Of a DNA stretch of 64,000 bases, positions 22,256 through 34,367 are shown piece by piece (within the stretch, counting starts at the first letter, position 1; every line of letters starts with the position of its first letter). The DNA is taken from NCBI GenBank assembly GCA_038380435.1, contig JAWZYU010000005.1, forward strand, positions 41,190,001 through 41,254,000, written 5' to 3'. Source of the stretch: Ryuthela nishihirai (lineage: Eukaryota; Arthropoda; Arachnida; Araneae; Heptathelidae). A program made the translations under genes and the position numbers. The notes under the pieces were generated by a model, which had not been told where the DNA came from, did not search any database, and worked only from the letters and a program-made list of their open reading frames with translations.

Positions 22256-23160
22256 AGGGCTTGGCTCACTGTGGAATCAGCCATGGTCTGCTGTGATGTA
22301 ATCATTGCAGACCAGATCCCATAGCAGTGTTTCATCTTCACTGCAAATTTGCCACTTTCAGCAATGCCTTGGACCACATAGCTGCTAAGCGTCATTGTCG
22401 ATGTGTGTTGTCGCTACACCGACTCTTTAGCTCTCTACAGGCTTTGGTCTTGGTGAGGCATAGCCTCACCAAGACCAAATTTTTCAACAAGAATTTAAGC
22501 CTTAACACTGTTCTCTCCAAGATCCTCCAGCAGCTTCACTGTCTGGCAGCCACAACCACTTCCATCTTCTGTTGGGTGCCTGGTTATATCGGCATCAAAG
22601 ACAATGTTTTGTAGGAATAACAAGGAGGAAATTGTACTTGTTTGGCTCTCTTAGATCATTCATTTCTCACACTTTTATTCTTCTTCAGGCACACTACAAA
22701 CCTAAGTGCGAATTTTATGACAGCATTTTATAACATCCGACACATTTTAATCTATTTTATTGGTTTTCGTCTTGAGTGCTGTCTACATTTTAACTTCCAC
22801 AGTTTTATGGCCGAGCCCTTTACACTCGGCTGCCTTTTATCTGATGACTCTTTTTTTAACACCTGTTTTCAGCTTTTTACATTTTACCATCTATTTTACA
22901 CATATTTAAACTTTTCCTTTTTGTTGTTTAGACTTGTTATTTACTATGGGCCCTTTACACCTGTTGTTAGTATTTGTAATTTACATTTCTTGTTGTTTTA
23001 CATTAGTTTTTTTGCTGTTTGATATTTTACAGTTTACACTTTGTCGTTTGCTTTTAATTTTGGTTGGGGGTTTCTATGACTTGCATCTCTTTGTTTTGTC
23101 TTTTATCTTGTTTGATGCAATATGGTCTTAGTTACCATTGCACTATAAAACTCCAAATAA
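22256..23160 (+). mobile_element. Internally deleted I-type LINE derivative 1
   Basis: It begins with the leader block GGGCTTGGCTCACTGT (as at about 15735-15752), then jumps to RNase H coding sequence equivalent to 19828 onward, and ends with the LINE 3' tail CTCCAAATAACCAACC. A short internal inverted duplication (near 22450-22480) and deletions are present. It cannot encode an active protein. Confidence 0.8.
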
Positions 23161-23165
23161 CCAAC

Positions 23166-23932
23166 CAACTTGGTTCACTGCCTGTGTGGGTATAGTGCCT
23201 ACACAGACATGACACCCAACTGGGTGCCTCCTTAAGGGAAGTCAGTGGGCATTTGAATTGGGGGCAGTGTTTTTCCACTGAGCTCCAGGCACAGTGGCAG
23301 CAATTTTGGTTGGAACAAATTGGTGAAAACTGTTGGAGATCAAGCCTATTGTCAAACCATGGCAGTCATGTTTTTGCAGGAATCACAAGGAGAAAGTTGT
23401 ATTTGCTCGGCTCCACTTATGTCATTTTATTACACATTCTTTTCTTTTATGGGTAGTCAACAAACTTAAGTGTAAGTTTTATAACCATTTTAACCATCAA
23501 ACACATTTTAATTGACAATCACTTTTAACATTGAATGGCATTTTTATTTTAGTTTTCATGATTTTACAACTAAGCCTCTTACACTCGGGACACCTTTTAT
23601 CTCATTATAGCTTTTTACCAGCAGTCTTTTCCTTTTTATACTATATGGGCTATTTTAATAGAATTTGATTTTATGCTCTTGCTGTTTGTTCTTGTATATT
23701 TTTTTTTACCCAGGTCATTTTCTCCTGGGTTTATTTTGTTTCTCTTTCTTTCATTAGTTTTACCTCTTATTTCTACATTTATTTGTTATTTTACCTTTTT
23801 TCCTTTGTAGTTTTCTCTTTTTTTTTTCTTAACTTTTGGTTGCAAGTAATATGTTTTTTGTCATTTTATTTGCCTCTTGTTTGCCACAATATGGCCCTGT
23901 TGCCCTTGTGCTATAAAATCCCAAACAACCAT
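23166..23932 (+). mobile_element. Internally deleted I-type LINE derivative 2
   Basis: It starts TTGGTTCACTGCCTGTGTGG, equal to the LINE leader from about 15736, continues through the leader to about 23240, then jumps to sequence equivalent to 20205 near the end of ORF2 and on to the 3' tail (CCCAAACAACCA at about 23920). It lies head-to-tail with derivative 1. Confidence 0.8.
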
Positions 23933-24277
23933 GCCAAATTCTGTATCTTTTATACTGCAAATCAAACATTAAACAAAATGTCTTATTTTAAATTAATGAA
24001 TGTTTTGCCCATTCAGTCTCTCTCCAAACATAAAGTGATAATCAAATATTATTTTGATAATGCTCTTAAGTTTCCTATTTGACCATCAAGTTAGCACAAG
24101 ATACAAAAATCTGGTAAATTCAAGGCACCAACAGTCAGGAATAACTGTGGTTGAAAATGTAAAAATTTACTCTAACAAACCTTACCGAATGTCATATACA
24201 CAAAGCTGAATGATATTAAAAAATTATCAGAATTAGAAAACTTATTTTATTTAACAGTTTAAGCAATATTAAAAGCA

Positions 24278-24600
24278 TATTAACCCTTCCCAGGTCCAGC
24301 TGTTTTTTCACTCTGATCAGCCAAAAAAAAATTTACTTTAGAACTTTTTGCCAAGAAACTAATGAAAGGAATTATAGATGTTATATGCCAAATTAATCAG
24401 CATTTAATTCTGGACTTCCTGAAAATAAAATATTTAACAAAGAAATGACTAGTTTTATTTTAATAGGACTTTTTTAAAGTCATGTAGTAAAAAAAATGCA
24501 TCTGGCAAACAAAAATTTATTTAAAAAACACTAATAGGCAGAAATGATTATACTGCACATGAATAGAAAGAAAAAAAGCTAACTGTTGTAAAATAGAGAT
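24278..24600 (+). repeat. Repeat family A, left terminus
   Basis: It starts TTAACCCTTCCCAGGTCC, the cleanest left end of the family in the window, and matches 887-1210 in the same orientation. Non-coding. It abuts a Penelope-like RT remnant. Confidence 0.65.
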
Positions 24601-24639
24601 ATATCAAAAGCCCACCTATACCTAATATAATACCTTTTA

Positions 24640-24818
24640 ACTCAGCCCACCCTTTAAAATGCAAAAAAACTACAATTATTCCATGTTTTATAAGAGCATT
24701 TCAATATTGTACAGAAGATGTAGCTTTACAGAAAGAGTTGAGGTTTATAAGGCAAATTGCTTATGAAGCCAGATACCCTCCCAACATTATATACTGTCTA
24801 GAGAAAGCAGCCAAACAT
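24640..24818 (+). mobile_element. Penelope-like element, RT C-terminal fragment
   Basis: The frame reading FIRAFQYCTEDVALQKELRF and then RQIAYEARYPPNII resembles the thumb region of Penelope-like reverse transcriptases. It ends with GCAGCCAAACAT (24807-24818), which recurs at 29837-29848 where the coding continues. The 5-kb LINE block between is therefore an insertion into this element. Confidence 0.55.
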
Positions 24819-26174
24819 ACATATACATACAAAATCCTCATGTAGCCTTGGGCTTCAGAGACTATAATTTTCCTCTCCAGATGTGTCTCTTTTGAGCTAC
24901 AGCTGCTGCATTTGGCCACTCTTGGCCAATTCTAGCAAGATCCTGTTTGACATTGTCTACCCATTGCATCCTAGCTCTCCCCCTTTTTCTGATACCCTTA
25001 GGTACACTGTTCATAATCCTTTTTGCCAATCTGCAGCTATGCATACAGGCAACATGGCCAAACCAACAGTCTCTGCACAATATGCTGCTCAAAGGAGGTT
25101 GATGATTCATTCTTTTCACCCCATCATTACTTACAAAGTCAAACCACCTAATGCCCAGATACTGTATAAGCATCTAGAATCAAAAGCATCAAGTTTCTTG
25201 TTATCCTGCTTACAAAGGGTCCATGTTTCGCTACCATAACTAGCCTTAGAAAGAACCAAACTATTATGCAGCCTAATTTTAATCTCTAGGTGTATACACC
25301 TATTTTTTCATACTCTCCATAGATTATTGAAAGTCCCAGAAGCAGCCCCTATTCTTCTATTTATCTCATGCCGCACATCACTAGTATCTGTTACATAGTT
25401 CCCAAGATAATTAAACTGAGACACTTGCTCAATAGTACAGCCATTCAAAGTAACTAAAGCACCATCTGTCTGACCAATTTTCATCACTTTAGTTTTTTTC
25501 TCTGTTTATCACCAAACCTACTCTATTACCAGTCTGATCAACAGCCCTAATGAACGAATCCATCTCATCAACATCAGTAGCCAACAGGGGCAAATCATCT
25601 GCATAATCTAAGTCAGAAATTTTGAAATCTTTAGACCATTTAAGGCCAAAATTTTTCTCTTGCAAAGAATTTCGCATTGCATAATCAATAACTAAACTAA
25701 AGAGAAAAGGGGGCAAAATGCACCTTAGTCTAACTCCACTAGCAATGCTAAACCAATCGCTGCATGACGTACCAACTCTCACATGACTCAGTGTTATTAT
25801 AGAGAGCTCTAGCTAACTTATCAGGTATTCCATATGATCTAACAATCAACCACAAATTATGACGATCAACAGAGTCAAAAGCCTTTTTGAAATCAACAAA
25901 GCTAGCAACCAAAGGTTTCTGAAACACTAAACATTTCTCAAAAATCTGCCTAAGTGAAAATATTTGATCAATACATCCCCTACCACTTCTCAATCCACAC
26001 TGTTCATCACGCAGTTGTCCAGCAACCAAATTCTGAATTCTATTAAGTATAATCATGCAAAGAACTTTACCTTGAACACAAAGCAAACTGATTCTCTCTA
26101 TAATTATCACAAGAACTGCGATCACCTTTTTTAAAAATTGGAACAATAATAGCTCTAGTAAAATCCTTAGGAAC
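24819..26174 (-). mobile_element. RTE-like LINE, 3' half (older unit of composite)
   Basis: Minus-strand copy covering RT to C-terminus: RT motif A VDFKKAFDSVDRHNL at about 25890, motif B GVRLRCILPPF near 25700 (altered from RQGC), motif C DYADDLPLL near 25600, and a C-terminal region to about 24870. The 3' GAT tail is eroded. Its upstream half is missing: at 26174 the sequence passes directly into the 3' end of another copy. Confidence 0.85.
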
Positions 26175-26175
26175 A

Positions 26176-29100
26176 TCATCATCATCCTCAAGCAGCCATG
26201 GGCTACGGAGGTCCAACCAGACCGCGCAGTTTAATTCTCCAAGCATATCTCTCCTGAGCTACATCTGCTGCATCCGGCCACTGTACACCAATTCTAACAA
26301 GGTCCTGTTTGACATTGTCTGCCCACTGCATCCTAGGTCTCCCCCTCCTTCTGAGGCCTCTAGGCACACTGTTCATAACCCTATTCGCCAATCTATAATT
26401 ATCCATACGGGCAACATGGCCAAACCAGCGGAGTCTCTCTCTGCACAATATGCTGCTTAAAGGAGGTTGCAGACTCCTTTGCCTAACCTCATCATTAGTT
26501 ACAAAGTTAAACCACTTAATACCCAGATACTGCGTAAGCATCTAGAATCAAAAGCATCTAGTTTCCTGTTATCTTGTTTACAGAGCATCCAAGTTTCACT
26601 ACCATAACTAACCCTAGAAAGAACCAAACTATTATACAATCTAATTTTAGTCTTTAGGTGTATATGCCTATTTCTCCACACTCTCCATAGATTCTTAAAA
26701 GTCCCGGCAGCAATCCCTATTCGTCTGTTAATCTCATGCCGCACATCACCAGTATCTGTTACATAGCTCCTAAGATAATTAAACTGTGACACATGCTCAA
26801 GACTGCAACCATTCAGATTAACTGAATCACAACCAGCCTGACCAATTTTCATCACTTTAGTTTTCTCTCTGTTTATAACCAAACCTACTCTACTACCAGT
26901 CTCATCAACAGCTCGAATCAAAGAGTTCATCTCATCAACATCATTTGCCAAAAGGGCTAAATCATCAGCATAATCTAAATCAGAAATTTTCGAATCTCCA
27001 GCCCATTTAAGGCCAAAATCTTTCCCTCGAAGTGAATTTCACATAACATAATCAACAACCAAACTAAAGAGAAAAGGAGACAAAATGCACCCTTGTCGAA
27101 CACCAGACGTAATGCTAAACCAATTGCTACAAGCCTTACCAACTCTCACACTCGACTCAGTGTTATTATAGAGAGCTTTCATTATGTTAACTAACTTGTC
27201 TGGTATACCATATGATTTCACAATCAACCACAAATTATGACGATCAACAGAGTCAAAAGCCTTTTTGAAATCAACAAAGCTAGCAACCAAGGTTTCTGAA
27301 ACTCTAAACATTTCTCAAGAATCTGCTCAAGTGAAAATATCTGATCCACACATCCCCTACCACTTCTGAATCCACATTGCTCATCACACAATTGACTGTC
27401 AACCAGATTCTTAATTCTATTAAGCACAATCATGGAAAGAACTTTACCTGGAACAGAGAGTAGGCTAATACCTCTATAGTTATCACAAGAACTGCGATCA
27501 CCTTTTTTGAAAATAGGGATAACAATAGCTCTGGTAAAATCCTTAGGAACCATGCCTTTATCATAAAAGATATTCAGAATTTCAGTCATCCAAGTGGTAA
27601 CCGAAACATTTCCAGCTCTAAGCATTTCTGTAGTAATTTCATCTACCCCTGGGGATTTATGAAGTTTAAGCTTAGAAACAGCCAAAATAACTTCAAATTG
27701 TGTTATAGGGCCAACATTAAAGCCATTAATGCATCTATCATCATTGCAAACAATGGGAGTAGAATTAACCACATTGTTTAGAACATCACTGAAATGCTCA
27801 GCCCACCTAGCCATAACAGAATCCTCACCTTCTATAACCTTACCTTGTTTATCCTTCAATCCCTGTATACCTGTTCGTTTTCTACCACACAAAACATTAA
27901 CTATCTGGTACAGCTCTCTGCTGTTGTGCTGTCTAACTGCTTCCTCGGCATTGTCAGCCAAACCATCAAGCCAAAGATTCTTATCAGCAGCTAACTGATC
28001 TTTTACACGTTTATTAAGTTCTCTATAATGCTTTCTATTAGGACTAGTAGGGTACTGATTAAGGACATTCCTGCAGTTCCTTCTTTCTGAAATAAGCTCA
28101 AGTGCCTTATCACTTAAATAATTCTGCCTCCTCTGCTCCTTTTTCCCTAGAAGAGTACTGTTAGTTTCCAAAAAAGCCTGTTTAAAATGGCCCCATTCTT
28201 CCTCAACTTCAGTATTAAGCAAACCATGACTGTCATAATGACTAAGTAACCTATCATGGTAAGCTTTAGCTATAACTGGGTCTTTCAGAGCTTCAGTATT
28301 AAAGGTAAAATTTTTAACCCTAGCACAACACTTTTTAAGTTTAAGTTGCAAGACACTTTTAACAAGGTAATGGTCAGATCCAATTTCAGCTCCCCTATAT
28401 GCCCTGGTATTTCTAACAGAACTAGCCCATTTGCTGTTAATTAATATATAATCAATTAATATATAATCAATCATATTCCTATGCAGCCCATCAGGTGAAA
28501 CCCATGTGTATTTATATATGTCGCGGTGTTTGTAATATGTGTTAGTTATTCTGAAACCATTGAGTTTACTTACCTGTAGGAGACATTGCCCATTGCCATT
28601 GCAGCTACCAATACCAAAAGGGCCTATTACTCCTCCCCAAAGGTCAGAGTCGGTACCAACTTTGGCATTGAAGTCACCAAGAACAAGGGTAATATCTCCT
28701 TTCTTGACAGAATTCAAAATATCCTGAAGGTGTCCGTAAAACCTATCCTTTTTCATCCTCATCAGAATCCTCAGTGGGGGCATAACAGCAGATAACATTC
28801 AAGTCTTTAATGCTTGTCTGAAATTTTGCTGTAAGAAACATTTCATTAATGCACTCACATCCTAGAAGAGCATCACTAGCATGTCTGCTGAGCAGCAGAC
28901 CCACGCCTTGGTGATGCTTTCCATCCTCCCTCCCTGTAAAGAGAAATTTAAAGTTATTTTTAAGTTTATCACCTTTACCTATCCATCTGGTCTCTTGCAA
29001 GCCTGGAATATCTAGGTTATAGCACTGGAATTCCTGCATGAGGACATCAAGAGAATAATCTCGAAGTAATGTCCTCACGTTCCACGTTCCTGCAGAGAGA

Positions 29101-29835
29101 AAATGATTAGTAGGATTTTTAAAGAAATTAGGTTTATTAAGATTGGTAGGGCCAACAACATCAAACAGCCCCCTGATCGCAGGCATGGGGCAAAGACCTG
29201 TTCCTCCTCCGCTAAAGGCTGAAGTCACCAATGCTGGTAGGAACTACAGGCACCACCTTTTCAAGCAGACTTTTTCAAGAGCCATATGGCCTGCCTGAGA
29301 CACATTACTCCAGTTTAGGCTTGACGATGCCCAACTAGCTAAGTAAGGTTCAGGTACCTGCGATGGCCTCTGATCAGGATTATCCACCAGCTGATATAAT
29401 CTATTCCGTGCCTCTGTTCACTTAGGGCTGGCAACCCAGAAAGCAAATAGAAAACACAGCGGCAGATTCTCCCTCAACAGAGGCCCACCAGTGCAGCAAG
29501 TCCAGGATCCATAATCAAGCTCAAATCCATAAACAAATCCAGTCTAGTAGGTATAAATGGTCAGCACCAGGACCCTGTGAAGTTGACTACTCCTCAGCAG
29601 GGTTGAAAAAAAAAGTGACCATAGATGACCAGATCAGTAGACCATACTGAACTGTCAGCCCTCTCATTCTGTTCCCTTCCAAAAGAGAATATCTCTTTTG
29701 AAAGGTACTAATGGCCTGCACCATGAGAAGGCGGGGTCGGACATTAGGTGCTAGACCTGGCCGGTTCTATGCATCATCACTGGGGATTGGTACACAGCTC
29801 TCCTTCCAGTTTATGCCTAGCTACCATTTACAGAC
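26176..29835 (-). mobile_element. RTE-like LINE, longest copy with complete 5' leader
   Basis: 3660-bp copy. The 3' end is a short (GAT)n at 26176. The 5' boundary CAGAC at 29831-29835 agrees with two other copies (45122-45126, 55012-55016). The leader of about 600 bp precedes one long ORF. RTE-type LINEs have a single endonuclease-RT protein and mobilise by target-primed reverse transcription. It is the best source in the window for a family consensus. Confidence 0.92.
26199..29231 (-). pseudogene. RTE-like LINE ORF (endonuclease-reverse transcriptase, ~1010 codons)
   Basis: Reading from 29231 leftward: endonuclease with AGTWNVRTL, LQETRW, LVLGDFNAKVG and IGSDHYLV, all catalytic positions kept; a linker; RT with SPGVDEITTEM, VDFKKAFDSVD, GVRQGCILSPF and DYADDLALL; then a C-terminal region rich in Arg and Trp (RWFGHVARMDNYRL, RGRPRMQWADNVKQD). 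No RNase H and no gag. Four lesions break it: frameshifts near 28755 (T run), 27290 and 26520, and a TGA at about 27036-27038 from a CGA codon. First Met at 29231 is chosen because it is the only upstream in-frame start before the leader. It resembles proteins often labelled craniofacial development protein 2-like. Confidence 0.88.
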
Positions 29836-29836
29836 T

Positions 29837-30292
29837 GCAGCCAAACATCACATGCAAAAAGACTCTCAACCAACACCAAACCAACGGAAAAAAAAGTACC
29901 AATTATGCACATAGTTTCCCATATGTTAAAAGTATATCCAACACTTTATCTAATATTTTAAGAAAATGTGACATGAATTTACCTAATACAATAAATAAAA
30001 CCATTAAAAAATTAATAATTAATGACAGATAGAAAAGTAGCAATTGGCAGCATATATGAGGTGGAAATCCCAGCTCTGTTGAATAAATTAAATGGAAAAA
30101 ATAAGTATATATGGAAACCTTTTCGAAAATACGAACAAAGAAGGCAGGAACATCATCAAGATGTTACAAATAGAAAACACAATACAGCATTGGCCCAAAC
30201 AATTATCAGTAATAATTTGGAAATAGAAAAATTCACGTATAAATCCTTGACAGCTCCACAAACGAAGTTTCAACTTATGCAGAAAATATTCT
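29837..30292 (+). mobile_element. Penelope-like element, linker and GIY-YIG region
   Basis: Continuation of 24640-24818 after the LINE insertion. It encodes SFPYVKSISNTLSNILRKCD, a motif typical of the segment between Penelope RT and its endonuclease, then GSIYEVEI and RRQEHHQDVTNRKHNTALAQ, matching the GIY-YIG endonuclease pattern (IYE, R..EH, N.ALAQ). One frameshift lies near the A run at 29885. The Cys-rich part of the linker is not evident. Family assignment is from motif memory. Confidence 0.6.
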
Positions 30293-30454
30293 AATATATT
30301 CTAATAGGTGCAGGCTCTGCAACACGGAAATTCCAACTCTACCTGCAGTGTAGAATCTCCTGTTGTGTGAGTAGAAGTGCAAACAGAATGAGCAATAAAC
30401 AGCTGACATCAATGAGACACGTATTTAAGCGATATAACTTTTACAATTGAGATC

Positions 30455-30489
30455 CCGAGGAAGCCAAATACCATGGAATGTTGGCGAAA
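30455..30489 (+). ncRNA. Possible degenerate hammerhead ribozyme motif
   Basis: CCGAGGA (30455-30461) followed by a short stem (GCCAA with TTGGC) and GAAA (30486-30489) resembles the hammerhead core CUGANGA, stem II, GAAA, with one core mismatch. Penelope-like elements are known to carry hammerheads in their terminal repeats, and this lies just after a Penelope-like coding remnant. Stems I and III were not established. Confidence 0.35.
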
Positions 30490-30499
30490 TGTGTAGCTC

Positions 30500-31180
30500 T
30501 GAGAGAGGGCAATTGTTTTTAAACTTTTAACTGTTTTGAAGAAGGTAAATGATAGTAACTTTCTTGAAGGAATTAGTTTGTAAGTTTTGAGGATGTGTGT
30601 TGGAATACCGAGCAATAAATACCATCAGTCTAAAACCAACTAGTTGAGATGATACGTATTCAATCATGAGAATTATAACAACCAGAGGTCATCAAGGAAG
30701 TTGACGACTGGAGTTCTCTTAAAAAGACTGGTATACAGCTATAGTAGTGATAACAGCAACGATGCTGATAACTATGCTAATGCTCTTCAAACAACTGGGC
30801 AAGATTGTTTAGAGTATGACAAGTATCTACAATCTGCAGTAACAACAGCAATGGTACTAACATCTATGTCAATGTTCAACAAACAACTGAAGATAGAGCA
30901 AGATATGACAAGTAACTACAAGTTGTACCTGTGCCAGCGAACATTCATCCATAGTACTGGTAAATATAGTTCTTCTTTTTTATTTGATCACCTTTACAGG
31001 ATAAAGATTTACCTAAGAGTTATGTATCAATAGTGGTTACAGAAAATAGTAACTTATTGTAGTATTTCAGTAGCAGCCTTGATGGCATTAAGCTGATAGG
31101 ATTCTACAAGTGTATTCTGAGCACTCTTCTGAACTTATTATGTTCAAATGTTAATGTACAGCTATTAATCGTAATAATTA
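30500..31180. other. Intron with an unexplained short open frame
   Basis: An open frame of 110 codons (30701-31033, plus strand) is Asn/Ser/Gln-rich (SSDNSNDADNYANAL) and matches nothing I recognise. No splice or promoter evidence; probably chance or old repeat. Confidence 0.3.
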
Positions 31181-31184
31181 AATT

Positions 31185-31911
31185 TTATTAAACTAGCTTT
31201 GAGTAGAAATGGTATTTATTTCTGATTAACAAAAAAAAAAATCTTGTTTAAAGTAAATATTTTTTCCATTTTGTAATTTTTTTTTCTCTGTACCATACTT
31301 TGAGAAAAGTCGAGGCTTGTTGCAGAGTCCAATAAACAAGTCAGCTTTAGAATATTTTTTATAAATAACTAATCAACAGAAATAGGTCTCATGTTATATG
31401 CCAAATTATAGAGAATTTAATTCTGAATTTTATTGAAGTAAGAAATAAGAACATTGTTGTAACATACTAATTTTAATAGCTCTTTTTACAGTGGTATACT
31501 GAAAAAATAGGTACATATTTCATAATTACTTCCAAAATCTTCTGTTTTTTAAAACAGTTTTTTGTTAATTTTTAGAAGATTTTTGAAAAATTAAGGAAAA
31601 ATATGTTGATAATAGCTCAGATCAAACTTGTGAGCTTTTAAATCAAGTGATTGCTTAAATACATAGTAGCATTAACAAAAAAAAGACAATACCATATAGT
31701 GCTTCTAAAATATGGCAGTCAGATGGCTTTATCGAATTATTTATATTGTAGTTTAATAAAATATGCATCAAATAAAAAAAAATATTTTTCAAGCTTGAAT
31801 TGTGTATTTTTAAAAGATATATGTAAGAAAATTTTCAAACAGTAATTTAAAAAAAAAATCGAAGTTTCATGTGTTGTATAAAAAAGTTTCTAGACCTGGG
31901 AAGGATTAAAC
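31185..31911 (+). repeat. Repeat family A, right half with right terminus
   Basis: The left part overlaps the family block at 1200-1480. The right end reads CTAGACCTGGGAAGG followed by ATTAA (31890-31911), the inverted complement of the left end at 24281. This gives the family its terminal inverted repeat. Non-coding and very AT-rich. Confidence 0.65.
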
Positions 31912-32846
31912 AATATAAAAACAATATTAAACAATTTAAATGTTATTTGCTTCTTGACAATATTAAAAATGCTTCTGTTCATTGGTATTAATCTGATTGA
32001 TAGCACTGACTTTTTTTTTTAATGCTTTTAATATTTTTTATCTGTCAACTATTGTTTCTGCAACACAGAAAATTACATTTCCTAAACCTCCTATTTACAT
32101 GACCATTGCTGCCAATCATTTAGTCACTGCTCCTTTCTCCTGCTTTGTTGCCCTTGAATCATTGCACATAAACAAGCTGAAACAAAATAGATGTGACTGT
32201 ACCCTTCCCCCCCCCCCCCCTATCATAAACCTTCACATTACTCCCTCTTCCACTACCAATCCTCCTCTTACAACCCCTCTATCATAAAATTGTATATTAC
32301 CCCTAGCCTTTTTCTACTTTTCATTTAAAGTATCTTTCAAACCCCAGGGAAATTTTTTCGGATGATAAGACTATTTTATTGAAAATTAGATTGTACTAAT
32401 ATTTAATTATGACATTCTGAGACATTTTTAAAAAAATATAACTATAGTTGTATCTAAGTGTAATAAGTTATTTATTTATCTTTATTACTTATATAATCTG
32501 TTATATTTTTTTCTATTTGTATGTTGTAGTTAAGCTACTGTTAGCTTTGCCAATTTACTCTTTGCCAAAATTTTTAATTTCTAATAGATTTGTGAACTGT
32601 ATGAATAAAGATCATTTGTGATTATTACTCCAATTAAATGCATAAATCACGTTTTTTTACCATGTCTTTCAACAATTGAGGTAGTTATTTTCTGTTTTGT
32701 TTTTTTACCTGAAATTGAAATATTGTTACTGTAAAATGTACTATAAGAGTTAAAGTAGAGTATATGCAAACTTAATTGTACAACCTAATGTATTATTCCT
32801 TGTTTATAGTGTATCAGAGTATTTTTCTTTTTACATTTTCCTACAG
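31912..32846. other. Intron before exon C
   Basis: AT-rich, no gene seen. A C homopolymer lies at about 32209-32220. Ends at the acceptor of exon C. Confidence 0.6.
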
Positions 32847-32992
32847 CTATTGGAATTTCTTTCTGACAACAATGAGCAAGCTGCAGCTGATGTTTTAGCT
32901 TTCATAAGAGAAGCTATGCAGAGGTTTGAGCAGTTACGAACCTTAATACTTACCAAGCTTTTGGAAGTGTTCTCTACAATTAAATCCTCAAA
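32847..32992 (+). CDS. COPB1: COPB1 internal exon C (coatomer subunit beta)
   Basis: This 146-nt exon encodes [20 protein letters not shown] and on to FSTIKSS, a conserved part of the coatomer-beta trunk. The acceptor is TTTTCCTACAG ending at 32846. The donor is GTATTA at 32993, a weaker but usable site. The exon ends in phase 2: the last two bases, AA, pair with the first G of exon D to make a lysine codon. A reading that ignores the donor runs straight into a stop, which supports this splice site. The intron before it is 11.2 kb and the one after it 22.9 kb. Confidence 0.94.
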
Positions 32993-33059
32993 GTATTAAT
33001 TTAGCTTTCATTATTTATATTTGCAAATGTATTAATAGTAATTTTATGTTCAACCTAAT

Positions 33060-33290
33060 TCATTAACCCTTCCAGAATCCAGCATGGAAAACAAAAATGA
33101 ATCCAGAAGCTCAGTTGTTATTATTCCACTTACTTGCTTTTTTCATTTTCAAGTAATTAATCATTAGCAGTAAATCATGTTTAATACCAACTTAAGCAGC
33201 ATTTAATTCTGAATTTTAAAAAAAAAAATTTAATGAACTGAGAAACAAATTAATTTAAATGACTCTTTTTAATGGAAGAAGGTGTTGGAG
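33060..33290 (+). repeat. Short family-A-like repeat
   Basis: Begins ATTAACCCTTCCAGAATCCAG and shares the CAGCATTTAATTCTGAATTT block with 24400-24420. Truncated, non-coding. Confidence 0.5.
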
Positions 33291-34367
33291 TTTGTCCTGG
33301 TTTCCATACAACATACAAACACAAACACTAAACCACAGGGACATGCCCACTGGTTTAGTAGTTAGGTACACTAGACCAGGTATGGACTTTTTCCGAGTGA
33401 TATAGTAAAAACAAGAATTGTTACTCTTGTTCTAGGTGACTTCAGTGCCAAAGTTATTCTAATTTTGAATTTTGGGGAGGGATGATTGGCTCTTTTGGTA
33501 TTTGTAGCTGCAATGGGCAATGTCCCCTACAGTAAGTAAACTTAATGGCTTGAGAATAACTAACACTTATTACAAACACCACAACATACATAAGTACACA
33601 TGGGTTTCACCAGATGGGCTGTATAATAATATTGATTATATATTAATTAACAGCAAATGAGCTAATTCTATTACGAATACCAGGTCATATAGGGGAGCTG
33701 AAATTGGATCTGACCATTACCTTGTTAACCCTTAATAGTGTCAGGTTTCTGAAACTGAACTCACTGTGGTGGTCAGATTTATTTTAAAGTGTTTTCAGAA
33801 AATAATATAAACAGCTTTAGAATCTCATCCTGAAGTAACTAATGAATGGAAATATGTCATATTATATATCAAAAGAAAGACCATTAAATTGTGCTTCATA
33901 AAATGGTAAAAATTCATGGAAAATAAATGGTAGGGTAAATTTTTTTAAGCATTTTAAAACATTGCAAAATTTTACTGAGTTTTTTCCACTTTATCTTTAG
34001 GAAATTTTCAAAAATATATATTTTTTCTCATTTTTTCTGTATTTTATTATTTTAATATAAAAGTTCATAATATTTCTATTATTGCTTAAACTTTCATTTA
34101 TTTAGTTTTTTTTTTTAGTCATTTGTCCACATAACACATAACGCATATTCTTAGACTTTTGATGATCTGCAAATCCTATGCCTTAATAAAGTTGTTTAAA
34201 AATGAGCAGTTGCTTAAAAAAGAAATTTAAAACATCCACTCCTTTGCTGTGTCCATGGCTTCCACCCAACAACAATAGAAAAGCTAATAAATATAAGATT
34301 GAAAACAGAAAAGATTCAGTTCTCTTTCCAATCACCGACTCTGAACATGCACCCTTTGTTGGACCTA

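Noticed and set aside
29711..29914. Open frame starting MACTMRRRGRTLG, plus strand
   Set aside because: Falls in the antisense of the LINE leader and runs into the Penelope-like relic; chance frame.
30701..31033. 110-codon frame as a possible extra COPB1 exon or new gene
   Set aside because: No match to COPB1, wrong place in exon order, and no supporting splice pair; left as unexplained.
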